Shown: positions 45,183-53,243, counted from the stretch's first letter. The stretch is DNA of 64,000 nt from Candidatus Gastranaerophilales bacterium (GCA_910587375.1 CAJULR010000026.1:1-64000); one strand, 5' to 3'. Notes: generated by a model not told the origin, from the letters alone. Numbers and translations are program-made.

Positions 45183-46400
45183 ATGACTTACTCAGCTTGG
45201 AATCCCGTTAAAGCTGCCGAAGTTGGCAATGCTAAGGGACAGACAATCGGATACGTTGCAGGTTTGTACAGCACGCCCGGCATGGCAAATATTTCTGCCG
45301 CAAGCGCTGAGGTCTTAAACCAGTATGGTTACAGCATTTATCAAAATGATGAAACCGGAGATTTCAGAGTAATCCAAGACAGAGATACTCAAGGCGGAAG
45401 CATTTGGACAAGCGACTCTTTGGGTATGAAGTTTGATTTCTCAGGTGATTCCCTCGTAACCACCCCTGTTGATTCAAGCTGGAACGGCTCTTTTTCAAGC
45501 AGCTGTGATGATGTTTTAAACAGGCTTGACGCGGCAAACGGTTCAAATTCAAGCTATGGCTCAACATACGGCCTTGGCTCGAATGAAACACTTGACCCTA
45601 TTACGGGCCAGGTTGTGGACAAGGCGAAAAGTAAAGAGATTGACGCTATAGCGGATTCAAAAACTGCACAACGTAAATTTGATAAAATTGCAAAATTAAT
45701 TAATAAAGTTCACGAAACCCAAAATGCAGCAACGGTTACAACTGACACCACAAATACAAAAGTCGGAACCACGCTTGCCGGCGCTGCTGGCGGCGCTGCA
45801 ATAGGCTCTTGTATCGGCGGTTTCCCGATTGGTACGGTTGTTGGCGGCCTAATCGGCGGTGTTGCAGGTTTCTTTGGAGGAAACGCCGTAGCAAGCTCAG
45901 ATGAAGCAGATGTTAACAAGGTTAATAACGAATCTGCGCAGGCTGCAAGGGACGCAGGAAACGAGCTTAAAGAAGCGCTTGCAGGCTTAAGCGATGAAGA
46001 AATGATTGCTTTTGAAAGATATTATTATGAACAGACAGGTGTTGAAGTTTCAGATGTCCTTCAGCAGCTTGAAATAACCGATGAACATTCTACAATTGCC
46101 CAACAATCAGGCATAGACAGCGATTATCTTGACAATTTATTTGAAGATATGGATGAATCCTATGAAATCTTAAAGCCTGGCACCACAACTTCAACTTCAA
46201 ATACAAAAGAATATTCTGACTATGAAAAGGCAAAAATTCAAATCTTAGAACAAGAAGCAAGCCAGTTATATAGCATGTGGCAGTCAGCACTTAAGGGCAC
46301 AACAATTGTTCAGGACGGACAAGAATTAAGCGCCGCAGAGCTTAGTGAAATGTATTTAAACAAAGTTCAGGAACTTGAAGATTACAAAAATTCTCTCTAA
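45183..46400 (+). CDS. Glycine-zipper hypothetical protein
   Basis: A 405-residue protein with no signal peptide, Ser/Asn/Gly-rich N-terminal half and, near residues 200-240, a glycine zipper (AGAAGGAAIGSCIGGFPIG then GGLIGGVAGFFGG) that is likely membrane-inserting. The C-terminal 150 residues are acidic and helical. GGAGAG sits five bases before the ATG. No family recognised; codon use matches neighbours and a clear terminator follows. Confidence 0.65.
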   Translation: MTYSAWNPVKAAEVGNAKGQTIGYVAGLYSTPGMANISAASAEVLNQYGYSIYQNDETGDFRVIQDRDTQGGSIWTSDSLGMKFDFSGDSLVTTPVDSSWNGSFSSSCDDVLNRLDAANGSNSSYGSTYGLGSNETLDPITGQVVDKAKSKEIDAIADSKTAQRKFDKIAKLINKVHETQNAATVTTDTTNTKVGTTLAGAAGGAAIGSCIGGFPIGTVVGGLIGGVAGFFGGNAVASSDEADVNKVNNESAQAARDAGNELKEALAGLSDEEMIAFERYYYEQTGVEVSDVLQQLEITDEHSTIAQQSGIDSDYLDNLFEDMDESYEILKPGTTTSTSNTKEYSDYEKAKIQILEQEASQLYSMWQSALKGTTIVQDGQELSAAELSEMYLNKVQELEDYKNSL

Positions 46401-46416
46401 TATTCTCGATATATTT

Positions 46417-46455
46417 AAAATGCTTCCGTTTAAAAATGAGCGGAAGCATTTTTTA
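46417..46455 (+). terminator. Intrinsic terminator after the glycine-zipper gene
   Basis: AAAATGCTTCCG (46417-46428) pairs with CGGAAGCATTTT (46441-46452), 12 base pairs, followed by TTTTT on the plus strand. Confidence 0.8.
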
Positions 46456-46458
46456 TAG

Positions 46459-46464
46459 TATAAT
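46459..46464 (+). promoter_or_regulatory. -10 box for the DUF151 gene
   Basis: TATAAT at 46459-46464 directly follows the terminator tract, in the local context ATAGTATAATG. No convincing -35 is seen. The same ATAGTATAATG context recurs 680 bases later upstream of the DUF1858 gene. Confidence 0.5.
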
Positions 46465-46490
46465 GTTTTTACTTATTAGAGGAGTTTTTT

Positions 46491-46997
46491 ATGATAGAAA
46501 TGAGAGTTATGGGTATAGCGCTTGATACAAGAAGCGGCTCTCCAATTGTTGTTTTGAATGATTTAGAAAATAGAAAAGCTCTGCCTATCTGGATTGGTTC
46601 GGCAGAGGCAAGTTCAATTATAAGAAAGATTGAAAATATTCCGTCTTCCCGCCCCATGACGCATGATTTATGTATAAATTTAATTGAGGCGACAGGCTAT
46701 AAGCTTCATAGGGTTGAAATTAACGATGTAGACGAGCAGACATATTTTTCAACGCTTTATTTGAAAAATGATGATTCTGAAATTCAAATTGACGCAAGGC
46801 CATCTGACGCCATTGCAATTGCAATACGTGCCGAGGTGCCTATTTTTGTCACTTCAAATGTTCTTCTAAACGGCGCTGTGTCTGTGGATTCGCAGAAGGA
46901 TGAAGAAGAAGCCATGGAGTTTAAAAACTTTATAAAAGACATTAAGCCTTCTGATTTTGAAAAAATGATAAACAAAAACTTTGAATCGGATCAATAA
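46491..46997 (+). CDS. DUF151 bifunctional nuclease family protein
   Basis: The 168-residue product matches the DUF151 (bifunctional DNase/RNase) family: MGIALDTRSGSPIVVLND near the start, LPIWIGSAEA near residue 36 and RPSDAIAIAIRAEVPIFV near residue 103. The biological role in bacteria is uncertain; in plants a homologue degrades pathogen-induced nucleic acids. AGGAG precedes the ATG by seven bases. Confidence 0.88.
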   Translation: MIEMRVMGIALDTRSGSPIVVLNDLENRKALPIWIGSAEASSIIRKIENIPSSRPMTHDLCINLIEATGYKLHRVEINDVDEQTYFSTLYLKNDDSEIQIDARPSDAIAIAIRAEVPIFVTSNVLLNGAVSVDSQKDEEEAMEFKNFIKDIKPSDFEKMINKNFESDQ

Positions 46998-47116
46998 AGG
47001 TGTAACAGGCCTTTAAAAGAGGGTTTACATTGATTTTTTCAAACGTAAATTCCATGCGCCGAAGCTCTTTCAATGTGCTGCAAAGGCCGATAGGGCCGCC
47101 ATTATATTTGAAATTT

Positions 47117-47144
47117 GTTTTATTTGAATATTTCATAGTATAAT
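47117..47144 (+). promoter_or_regulatory. Promoter of the DUF1858 gene
   Basis: TTGTTT (-35) with a spacer of about 18 bases and TATAAT at 47139-47144 precede a GAAAAAGGC ribosome binding site and the ATG at 47178. The 180 bases from 46998 to here hold no supported gene. Confidence 0.5.
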
Positions 47145-47177
47145 GTTTAATGATAAATTAAGAAAAAGGCAAAGATT

Positions 47178-47381
47178 ATGGGAAAAGTAACTAAAGATAT
47201 GGGAATTATTGATATTGTTCAACAATACCCGGAAAGTTTGGAAGTGTTTGCAAAGTATGGCCTTGGCTGTATTGGCTGTGCCGCTGCAAGGTTTGAAAAT
47301 TTAGAAGCCGGCGCAAAAGTTCATGGGGTTGACCCTGAAGTAATGGTTTCTGAAATTAACGAACTCATTGAAAAGAAATAG
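47178..47381 (+). CDS. DUF1858 (hybrid-cluster-associated) protein
   Basis: The 67-residue protein is a DUF1858 domain: MGIIDIVQQYPESLEVFAKYGLGCIGC with the C31-x2-C34 pair. Such domains lie at the N-terminus of ScdA-like iron-cluster repair proteins and also occur alone. The Cys pair suggests binding of iron or a redox role (inference). Confidence 0.85.
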   Translation: MGKVTKDMGIIDIVQQYPESLEVFAKYGLGCIGCAAARFENLEAGAKVHGVDPEVMVSEINELIEKK

Positions 47382-47505
47382 CTTTAGCCGTTTTGGGTTT
47401 GTGGACGCGCTTTTGTACGCATTATCCGCAAAACGGATGAATTAAAATAAAAGCACTTGCAAGCCAATCTTTTTATTATAAAATTTATATATAGTTATTG
47501 ATTTT

Positions 47506-47591
47506 GCTCCAGTGGTGGAATCGGTAGACACGTTGGACTTAAAATCCAATGAGGGTCAAACCTCGTACCAGTTCAAGTCTGGTCTGGAGCA
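47506..47591 (+). tRNA. tRNA-Leu (anticodon UAA)
   Basis: The sequence from 47506 folds as a class II tRNA: acceptor GCTCCAG (47506-47512) pairs with CTGGAGC (47584-47590), anticodon arm TTGGA/TCCAA with loop CTTAAAA (anticodon TAA), a long variable arm (GAGGGTCAAACCTC) and a T arm with TTCAAGT. The discriminator is A at 47591. CCA is not encoded. A terminator hairpin follows. Confidence 0.97.
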
Positions 47592-47600
47592 AACTTTTAA

Positions 47601-47626
47601 AAGGCCTCTTTTATGAGGTCTTTTTT
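47601..47626 (+). terminator. Terminator after tRNA-Leu
   Basis: AAGGCCTC (47601-47608) pairs with GAGGTCTT (47615-47622), eight pairs including one G-U, then TTTT. Confidence 0.75.
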
Positions 47627-47740
47627 ATTTTCTATTGCTATAGCCGCTGTTTTTTAACTTATGCTGTTGTTGTGGAAATCCGGGCATGATGGCCTTTTGG
47701 GGCAATTATTAAATTATGTAACAAAAAATAAAAGAAAAGC

Positions 47741-47768
47741 TTGCAATTTGAATTTGATTTGCGATAAT
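47741..47768 (+). promoter_or_regulatory. Promoter of the candidate RNA at 47774-47923
   Basis: TTGCAA (47741-47746), a 16-base spacer and GATAAT (47763-47768) precede a stretch with no ORF. The spacer length and the TTGC directly before the -10 are the same as in the promoter at 1681-1708. Confidence 0.5.
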
Positions 47769-47773
47769 GGAGT

Positions 47774-47923
47774 TCCAGTCTGAGGTTTTAGAGAAAATTT
47801 AACAGACACGAGCGACTGAAAGAGTAAGTAACAACAGTTTTTAAGCCCATTGGCTTAAATAAAATATTCACCCTTTTTGACCTTAAGGTCCTGTATAATC
47901 CGTTATACAGGGCTTTATTTTTT
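47774..47923 (+). ncRNA. Candidate non-coding RNA
   Basis: About 150 bases with no convincing ORF. Visible structure: CAGTC (47776-47780) can pair with GACTG (47814-47818); TTTAAGCC (47840-47847) pairs with GGCTTAAA (47852-47859) around a CATT loop; and AAGGTCCTGTAT (47885-47896) pairs with ATACAGGGCTTT (47905-47916) (two G-U), followed by TTTTTT, an intrinsic terminator. It stands between tRNA-Leu and repeats, convergent with the permease gene. I recognise no RNA family. Confidence 0.45.
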
Positions 47924-47982
47924 GCCATTCTAAATACAAACGGCGCCAATGCAAGATTTTAGTCGAAAGTCATTATTGCCGC

Positions 47983-48020
47983 GTCATTGCGAGGAAAGCG
48001 ACAGCGACGAAGCAATCCAG
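47983..48020. repeat. Dispersed palindrome of the CATTGCGAG/GAAGCAATC type
   Basis: GTCATTGCGAG on the left and CGAAGCAATCCAG on the right form an imperfect hairpin around a GACAGCGAC centre. I know closely similar repeated palindromes from many bacterial genomes, where they lie between genes. Read in frame it gives the RHCEESDSDEAIQ pattern often misannotated as protein. Confidence 0.7.
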
Positions 48021-48041
48021 GAAAATATAACGAATTATAAG

Positions 48042-48070
48042 CCTGTAGGTTGGGCATACCTGCCAAACAT
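48042..48070. repeat. Second palindromic repeat, GTTGGGC/GCCAAAC type
   Basis: GTTGGGC (48049-48055) and GCCAAAC (48062-48068) form a small imperfect hairpin within CTGTAGGTTGGGCATACCTG. This GTAGGTTGGGC type of unit also recurs in many bacterial genomes. Adjacent to the previous repeat, it makes a small cluster of two unrelated palindromes. Confidence 0.5.
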
Positions 48071-48117
48071 CATAAAAACCAAATTCTTAATACAAAATCG
48101 TGCTGTGCCAAAATCCC

Positions 48118-49347
48118 TTACTCATACCTCAATGCGTCAATCGGGTTTAATAATGACGCCTTGTATGCCGGGTAATACCCGAAAGCAACTCCGATGAGCC
48201 CTGAAAACCCAAGCGAGAGCACGATTGAAAACGTGCTTATATAAACTGTCATGGAGCCGAAAAATTCAATTAATTTTGCTCCAAAAACGCCTGCAATAAG
48301 GCCTATAACCCCGCCTATGATTGATAACAAAAGGCTTTCGATTAAAAATTGAATTCTAATATCGTTGGATTTTGCCCCAATTGCCATCCTGATACCGATT
48401 TCTTTTGTTCTTTCGGTTACAGAAACAAGCATGATGTTCATAATGCCAATTCCGCCCACAAGCAAGGACACGCTTGCAATTGATCCCAAAAGTAAAGACA
48501 TTGTCTTAACTGCACTTTGCATAGTTTCCATCATCTGAGTCAAATTTCGCACCTGAAAATCATCGTCCTGCTTTTTGCCGATTTTGTGGCGAATCTTCAA
48601 AAGTTCTGTTATCTCTGCTTCTGCCGCATAGACGGACTCTGAATTTTTCGCCTTAATGTTTATCATCTTTATCGTGCCCGGAAATGTCGTCCCAAAAACT
48701 TTCTTCTGCCCTGTTGTAATTGGGATTATGACAAAATCGTCCTGGTCTTGGCCCATAGAGTTTTGCCCCTTGCTTTCTAATAGGCCAACCACCTTAAATG
48801 GCACCCCGCCTATTCTTATGGTTTTTCCTATGGGGTCAAGGTCGCCAAAAAGCTCGTTAGACACTGTGTTTCCAATGATTGCCACTTTTGACATGTTTGA
48901 AATGTCTTCATCTGTCAGGTTTCTGCCAAGGTTTATGCTCCAATCCCTGATTTTCATATATTCTTTTGTGGTGCCTGCTATGCTTGTGGACCAGTTTTGG
49001 TTTCCGTATGTAATTTGCTTTGCTTCGCTTGAATAGGGCGCAACATACCCTACTGACGGGCAATTTTTCTTAATTGCATAGGCGTCTTTTAAGGTGAGGC
49101 TTGGCCTTGTTCCTTGCCCCATCCGAACTCCGCCCGATGTCACAGAAGCGCTTGACACCATTAAAAGATTACTTCCCATAGAGGCCATATCTTTTTGGAT
49201 TTTGACGCTTGCCCCTTGTCCCACCGCTAGCATAATAATAACAGCGCTTACGCCGATTATTATCCCAAGGCTTGTTAAAATTGAGCGCATTTTGTTCACC
49301 TTTAAAGATAAAAGAGCCATTTTAAATGTGGATGAAAAGTCTATCAT
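48118..49347 (-). CDS. MacB-like ABC transporter permease
   Basis: The 409-residue permease has an N-terminal membrane helix, a large extracytoplasmic domain (about 45-270) and three C-terminal helices with RTKEIGIRMAIGAKSNDI before them, a MacB/FtsX-like signature. MacB exports macrolides, lipoproteins or toxins through TolC. Here the ATPase is a separate gene, overlapping this one by four bases. Confidence 0.9.
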   Translation of the reverse strand: MIDFSSTFKMALLSLKVNKMRSILTSLGIIIGVSAVIIMLAVGQGASVKIQKDMASMGSNLLMVSSASVTSGGVRMGQGTRPSLTLKDAYAIKKNCPSVGYVAPYSSEAKQITYGNQNWSTSIAGTTKEYMKIRDWSINLGRNLTDEDISNMSKVAIIGNTVSNELFGDLDPIGKTIRIGGVPFKVVGLLESKGQNSMGQDQDDFVIIPITTGQKKVFGTTFPGTIKMINIKAKNSESVYAAEAEITELLKIRHKIGKKQDDDFQVRNLTQMMETMQSAVKTMSLLLGSIASVSLLVGGIGIMNIMLVSVTERTKEIGIRMAIGAKSNDIRIQFLIESLLLSIIGGVIGLIAGVFGAKLIEFFGSMTVYISTFSIVLSLGFSGLIGVAFGYYPAYKASLLNPIDALRYE

Positions 49348-50072
49348 GCCCGGGCCTCCTTGCTTCTTAAGGTTCTTTCAGTGTTTAAGCTGTCATCTAT
49401 AATGTTTCCGTCTTTAAACCTTACTGTGCGCTTACAATATTTTGCAATATCTTCTTCATGGGTCACAAGGACAATGGTTTTGCCCATTTTTTCATTCAAA
49501 TTTACAAAAAAATCCATCACCTCATAGCTTGTTTTTGTGTCCAAATTTCCTGTGGGCTCGTCCGCTAAAATAACCGGCGCGTCATTTACAATAGCCCGCG
49601 CAATTGCAACCCTTTGCTGCTGGCCGCCTGAAAGCTGGTTTGGCATATTCTGTTCTTTGCCGGCAAGGCCCACAATTTTTAAAGCTTCCATGGCGCGCTC
49701 CCGGCGCTCTTTTGGCGGAATTCCTTTATATATCATCGGAAGTTCAACGTTTTCAAGGGCTGATGTTCTTGAGATTAAATTAAATCCCTGAAAAACAAAG
49801 CCAAGCTTAGAGTTTCGAACTTCTGAAAGCTTATCAAGTCTTGTTCCCACGATGTTTTCGCCATCAAGATAATATTCGCCCGATGTTGGTTTATCAAGGC
49901 AGCCTATAATGTTCATAAATGTTGATTTTCCGGAACCCGAAGCGCCCATAATGGCAACAAATTCGCCTGTCTTAATTTCTAAAGACACTCCCTTAAGGGC
50001 GTAGAATGTGCAATCTTCGCCTGCGCCCGTTGTATAAGTTTTTATAATGTTTTTAGCCTCTATTAATGCCAT
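49344..50072 (-). CDS. MacB/LolD-type ABC transporter ATPase
   Basis: The 242-residue ATPase has Walker A GASGSGKST (near residues 40-48), the signature LSGGQQQRVAIARA and Walker B VILADEPTGNLDTKTS. In tripartite pumps it powers the MacB-like permease downstream. It follows macA by 22 bases. Confidence 0.9.
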   Translation of the reverse strand: MALIEAKNIIKTYTTGAGEDCTFYALKGVSLEIKTGEFVAIMGASGSGKSTFMNIIGCLDKPTSGEYYLDGENIVGTRLDKLSEVRNSKLGFVFQGFNLISRTSALENVELPMIYKGIPPKERRERAMEALKIVGLAGKEQNMPNQLSGGQQQRVAIARAIVNDAPVILADEPTGNLDTKTSYEVMDFFVNLNEKMGKTIVLVTHEEDIAKYCKRTVRFKDGNIIDDSLNTERTLRSKEARA

Positions 50073-50094
50073 TTTTAGTCCCTAAAACTAATCC

Positions 50095-51261
50095 TTAAAA
50101 CATTCTTGGCGGCATTTTGCCCCTGTTTGCGCCTTTTTTCTCCCCTTTTTCTTCAAGGCTTGTGATGACTAAATCCCCGCTTTTTAAGCTTTTAGAGATA
50201 ATTTCCGTGAAACTTTCATCGCTCACGCCCGTTTCAATTTCGATTCTTTGCGGTTTTCCGTCTGCTAAAAGCCAAATTCCCTGTTTGTCATATTTTGGGC
50301 CCTTGCCGTCCGTGTTTGGGGTAAATTTCAACGCCGCATTTTGCGCGCATAAAATATCTTCTTTTTTAGATGTTATTATGGAAACATTTGCCGTCATGCC
50401 GGGAATTAACTTTAAGTCATCGTTTTCAACATCAATAATCACGCTGTATGTAACCACGTTTGAAACCGTTGTTGGCGAAATCCTCACCTGGCTTACTTTT
50501 CCTGTGAAAGTTTCGTCAGGATACCCATCCAGCGTATATTCCACCTCTTGCTCCTTTTTAACTTTTCCGATGTCTGCCTCTGAAACACTTGCTTCAATTT
50601 GCATTTGGGTTAAATCCTGAGCCACGGAAAAAAGTTCGGGCGTCTGAAAGCTTGCGGCCACTGTCTGCCCGACATCTACCGCACGTGAAACCACCACCCC
50701 GTCAACAGGAGAGGTTATTTTTGTATACCGAAGGTTTGATTCTGCGGTCGAATAGCTTGCAAGAGCTTGGTTTATCTGGGCTTGCGCGGCGCGAATTTGT
50801 GCAACGTCTGCTGAATATGTGCTTTCTGCTAAATCAAGTTCGCTTTTTGCCACAAAGCCTTTCTTATAAAGGTTTCGATATCTTGTTAAAGTTAATTTAT
50901 CGTTTGCGGCCGTTGCCTGAATTTTGGCCAAATTGGCTCTTGCGTTGTCTATTGTGGCCTTTGCCTGGTTTACCTGTGCTTCAAAAAGGGAAGTGTCAAT
51001 TTCCGCTAAAAGCTGCCCCTTTTTCACTTCTGAATTGTAATCTACATAAATTGCACTTATCTGTCCTGAAACCTGTGAACCAATACTTACCGTCTGCACG
51101 GGGTTTATCGTGCCGGAGGCCTCTACAATCTGTGTTATAGTCCTTTTTTCCAAAGGTTTTGTAACATAGTGCGCCTTTTGCCCCTTTCCTTTGAAGATAA
51201 ACACCCCAAAGGCAAGTGCTGCAAGGCATATAAGTATTATTACAATTATTTTTTTATTCAT
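50095..51261 (-). CDS. macA: HlyD/MacA-type periplasmic adaptor
   Basis: MacA-like adaptors link an inner-membrane pump to TolC. The 388-residue protein has an N-terminal membrane anchor (IIVIILICLAALAFGVFIF), the biotinyl-lipoyl half-motif VSIGSQVSGQISAIYVDYNSEVKKGQ, a helical hairpin (about 95-170), a beta-barrel domain and a final Lys/Glu-rich tail ending in MPPRMF. It sits between tolC and the ATPase gene. Confidence 0.9.
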   Translation of the reverse strand: MNKKIIVIILICLAALAFGVFIFKGKGQKAHYVTKPLEKRTITQIVEASGTINPVQTVSIGSQVSGQISAIYVDYNSEVKKGQLLAEIDTSLFEAQVNQAKATIDNARANLAKIQATAANDKLTLTRYRNLYKKGFVAKSELDLAESTYSADVAQIRAAQAQINQALASYSTAESNLRYTKITSPVDGVVVSRAVDVGQTVAASFQTPELFSVAQDLTQMQIEASVSEADIGKVKKEQEVEYTLDGYPDETFTGKVSQVRISPTTVSNVVTYSVIIDVENDDLKLIPGMTANVSIITSKKEDILCAQNAALKFTPNTDGKGPKYDKQGIWLLADGKPQRIEIETGVSDESFTEIISKSLKSGDLVITSLEEKGEKKGANRGKMPPRMF

Positions 51262-51271
51262 TTTATCTTCC

Positions 51272-52852
51272 TTAACTTTTGGTTTTAGTTTTAGATTTAG
51301 CTTTGGCCCCGCCTGCGGGCGAATTTACGGACTCATTTTTGTGTCCGTCTGTTTGCTCGTCCATAGAGCCTTCTGTGCCGATTTGGCCCTCTTTTCCCAT
51401 TGCAACTTCAAGTTTTGCCTTTGCAATGTTATAGTTATAAATCGTTTGAACATATTCTTGCTGTGCGTTTAAATATTGGCTTCTTGCGTCCTGCAATTCA
51501 ATAAAATTCGACAAACCAACGCCATATCTGCCATCTGCAAGTTCTAAATTTTCCTGTGCCTGGCGCACCCTGTTTTTATAAAGCGGTATCTGCTTTTGAA
51601 GCTGTACCATATTTATAAACGCGTCCTGTACTTCAAAATATATGTTTTTTTCGATTAAATTTATATTTTCTTTTGCAATTTCAAGCTGGGTCTTTGCTTC
51701 ATCTGCCTTATATTTTGTTTTCATAGGGTTTAGCGAAGCTATATCTATCGTTGCGCCATAATTAAAGCTGCTTGTTGTTGGTGCGCTTGAATCTCTCCAG
51801 GTGTATCCTGCGCTTGCGCTTAAATTTGGCAGATATTCGCGCTTTGCATATTTTAGGGCCTCTGTCATAGCGTCTTTTGTTGCAATGTATGATTTAAAAT
51901 CCGGCCGATTGTCTTTGGCATAATCCAGTGCCTCTTCAAAGCTTAACGCGAGCGGCTCAAAGGTGTAATCCTTTAATATGTCGCTTTTTTCAACCTTTGA
52001 AGTTAAAACAGGTGTGCTTGTATAATTCAAAGGCTCCACATTTTCTGTGTTAATTTCATCTTCAAGTTTTTTATAATTTCCAATGTTTAAAAACTTAACA
52101 TCGGCCCAATTTTCTTTTAAATTAAAGGTTTCCGTGTTTTTAATGGAATAATTTGGCGCATAAGCCACATACATCGCATTATTTAGCTTTACAAGAGTGT
52201 TTTCATAGTCCGTTTCTGCGCCTATAAGTTCAATTTTTGAATTGCTTAAGTTTACTTCGGCGTTTACAAAGTCAATCCTTGATTTTATTCCTTCTTCAAA
52301 ATATGCCTTAATTTGCGCGTATTGTCTTTTGTTTATCTCTAAATTTGATTTTGCAATATCCACCTTTGCGCGTGCCGCCAAAACCCCGTAATATGCGTTT
52401 TTTACGTTATACGTTGTCTGCAAAGTTGTGTTTGTAAGGTCAAATTCGGAGGCAATTTTATTAAACTTTTGTGTTTTTATGTTCGCATTTGTCTTTCCGA
52501 AGTTGAAAATCAACTGTTTCAGGCTGACCCCTGCGCTGTAATAGTAATCATTTCCGCCATAACTATGGCCAACATCAATTGAATTTCCCGTATATCCGCC
52601 GGAAGCATTCAGGCTTGGAAAAAAATCCGATTTTGCCTGTCCTACCCTGCTTTCAATTAACTTTACGTTGTTTTTTGAAATTTGAATATTTGGGTTGTTT
52701 TTAAGTGCAATTTCAATACATTCTTCCAAAGACAAAATATCGCCTTCTTTAATTTCTTCAATTGCACAAACAGGCTGTGCCAAAAGGCCTGCCATAAGCG
52801 CCAAAATAAGCAAGGACAAAAATATTAAAGATATTCTCTTTATTTTAAACAC
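51272..52852 (-). CDS. tolC: TolC-family outer membrane efflux protein
   Basis: The 526-residue protein has a signal peptide (to about residue 30), then two tandem repeats of the TolC type: LSLEECIEIALKNNPNIQISKNNV and, near residue 310, LSFEEALDYAKDNRPDFKSYIAT. Long coiled helices and short strand segments (ASGGYTGN, ASAGYTWRD) form the trimeric barrel. The C-terminus has a low-complexity tail. It heads the efflux operon, followed by macA 10 bases later. Confidence 0.92.
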   Translation of the reverse strand: MFKIKRISLIFLSLLILALMAGLLAQPVCAIEEIKEGDILSLEECIEIALKNNPNIQISKNNVKLIESRVGQAKSDFFPSLNASGGYTGNSIDVGHSYGGNDYYYSAGVSLKQLIFNFGKTNANIKTQKFNKIASEFDLTNTTLQTTYNVKNAYYGVLAARAKVDIAKSNLEINKRQYAQIKAYFEEGIKSRIDFVNAEVNLSNSKIELIGAETDYENTLVKLNNAMYVAYAPNYSIKNTETFNLKENWADVKFLNIGNYKKLEDEINTENVEPLNYTSTPVLTSKVEKSDILKDYTFEPLALSFEEALDYAKDNRPDFKSYIATKDAMTEALKYAKREYLPNLSASAGYTWRDSSAPTTSSFNYGATIDIASLNPMKTKYKADEAKTQLEIAKENINLIEKNIYFEVQDAFINMVQLQKQIPLYKNRVRQAQENLELADGRYGVGLSNFIELQDARSQYLNAQQEYVQTIYNYNIAKAKLEVAMGKEGQIGTEGSMDEQTDGHKNESVNSPAGGAKAKSKTKTKS

Positions 52853-53007
52853 CGTTTTATGGGCTCTCCCTTATTAGTCTTAAACTTTATATTATTTATA
52901 ACGATTTGAAATTAAATTTGTTCAAATTCTACCCTAAAGTTTTATTAATAATATATTACCTCAAAGGTTTAATACGGGCTAATGTTTTCACAAAAGTAAA
53001 AATTCTG

Positions 53008-53036
53008 TTGTTTGCAAATTTTGTCTGTGGTATAAA
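53008..53036 (+). promoter_or_regulatory. Promoter of the cobalamin-like leader
   Basis: TTGTTT (53008-53013), a 17-base spacer and TATAAA (53031-53036) imply transcription from about 53043, immediately before the riboswitch-like core. The tolC promoter would face the other way from about 52890. Confidence 0.5.
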
Positions 53037-53046
53037 AATTTAAAAA

Positions 53047-53103
53047 TAAGGAAATAAGGTGAAAATCCTTAGCTGGGCCGCAGCCGTAAAGCCGGAATAC
53101 TTC
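53047..53103 (+). promoter_or_regulatory. Compact cobalamin-riboswitch-like element
   Basis: GGAAATAAGGTGAAAATCC (53050-53068), then TTAGCTG, then CCGCAGCCGTAA (53078-53089) and AAGCCGGAATAC (53089-53100) reproduce the consecutive conserved blocks of the cobalamin riboswitch core: GGGAA-x-x-GGTGAAAATCC, CCCGCAACTGTAA and the B12 box AAGCCAGGARAC. P4 (AAGG with CCTT) is intact. The usual P7-P11 arm between GTAA and the B12 box is absent, and no 5' strand for P1 is visible, so the element is minimal or degenerate. The downstream gene starts at 53244. That it senses cobalamin is an inference. Confidence 0.5.
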
Positions 53104-53243
53104 AATTTAACCTTTTTTGAGCGGAATTCTTCAACAGGTTAGAATAAAAAGTTTTATTGTCTGCGCCCAAAACTTCCTTTAAAACGCGTGAAAAACACAA
53201 TTTTAAAGTTAAGAGAGAAAAAGGAAGGCACGCAGATTTTTTA

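Noticed and set aside
46942..47136. Minus-strand 64-residue ORF between the DUF151 and DUF1858 genes
   Set aside because: It overlaps the DUF151 3' end by 56 bases, abuts the promoter of the DUF1858 gene, lacks a ribosome binding site and resembles no protein.
47785..47800. GTTTTAGAG string as a CRISPR repeat or tracrRNA
   Set aside because: A single short match to the start of a Cas9 repeat; there is no array, no spacer-repeat periodicity and no cas gene.
47949..48197. ORF reading MQDFSRKSLLPRHCEESDSDEAIQ
   Set aside because: It is the in-frame reading of the palindromic repeat at 47983-48020, a common false gene, and it then runs into the antisense end of the permease gene.
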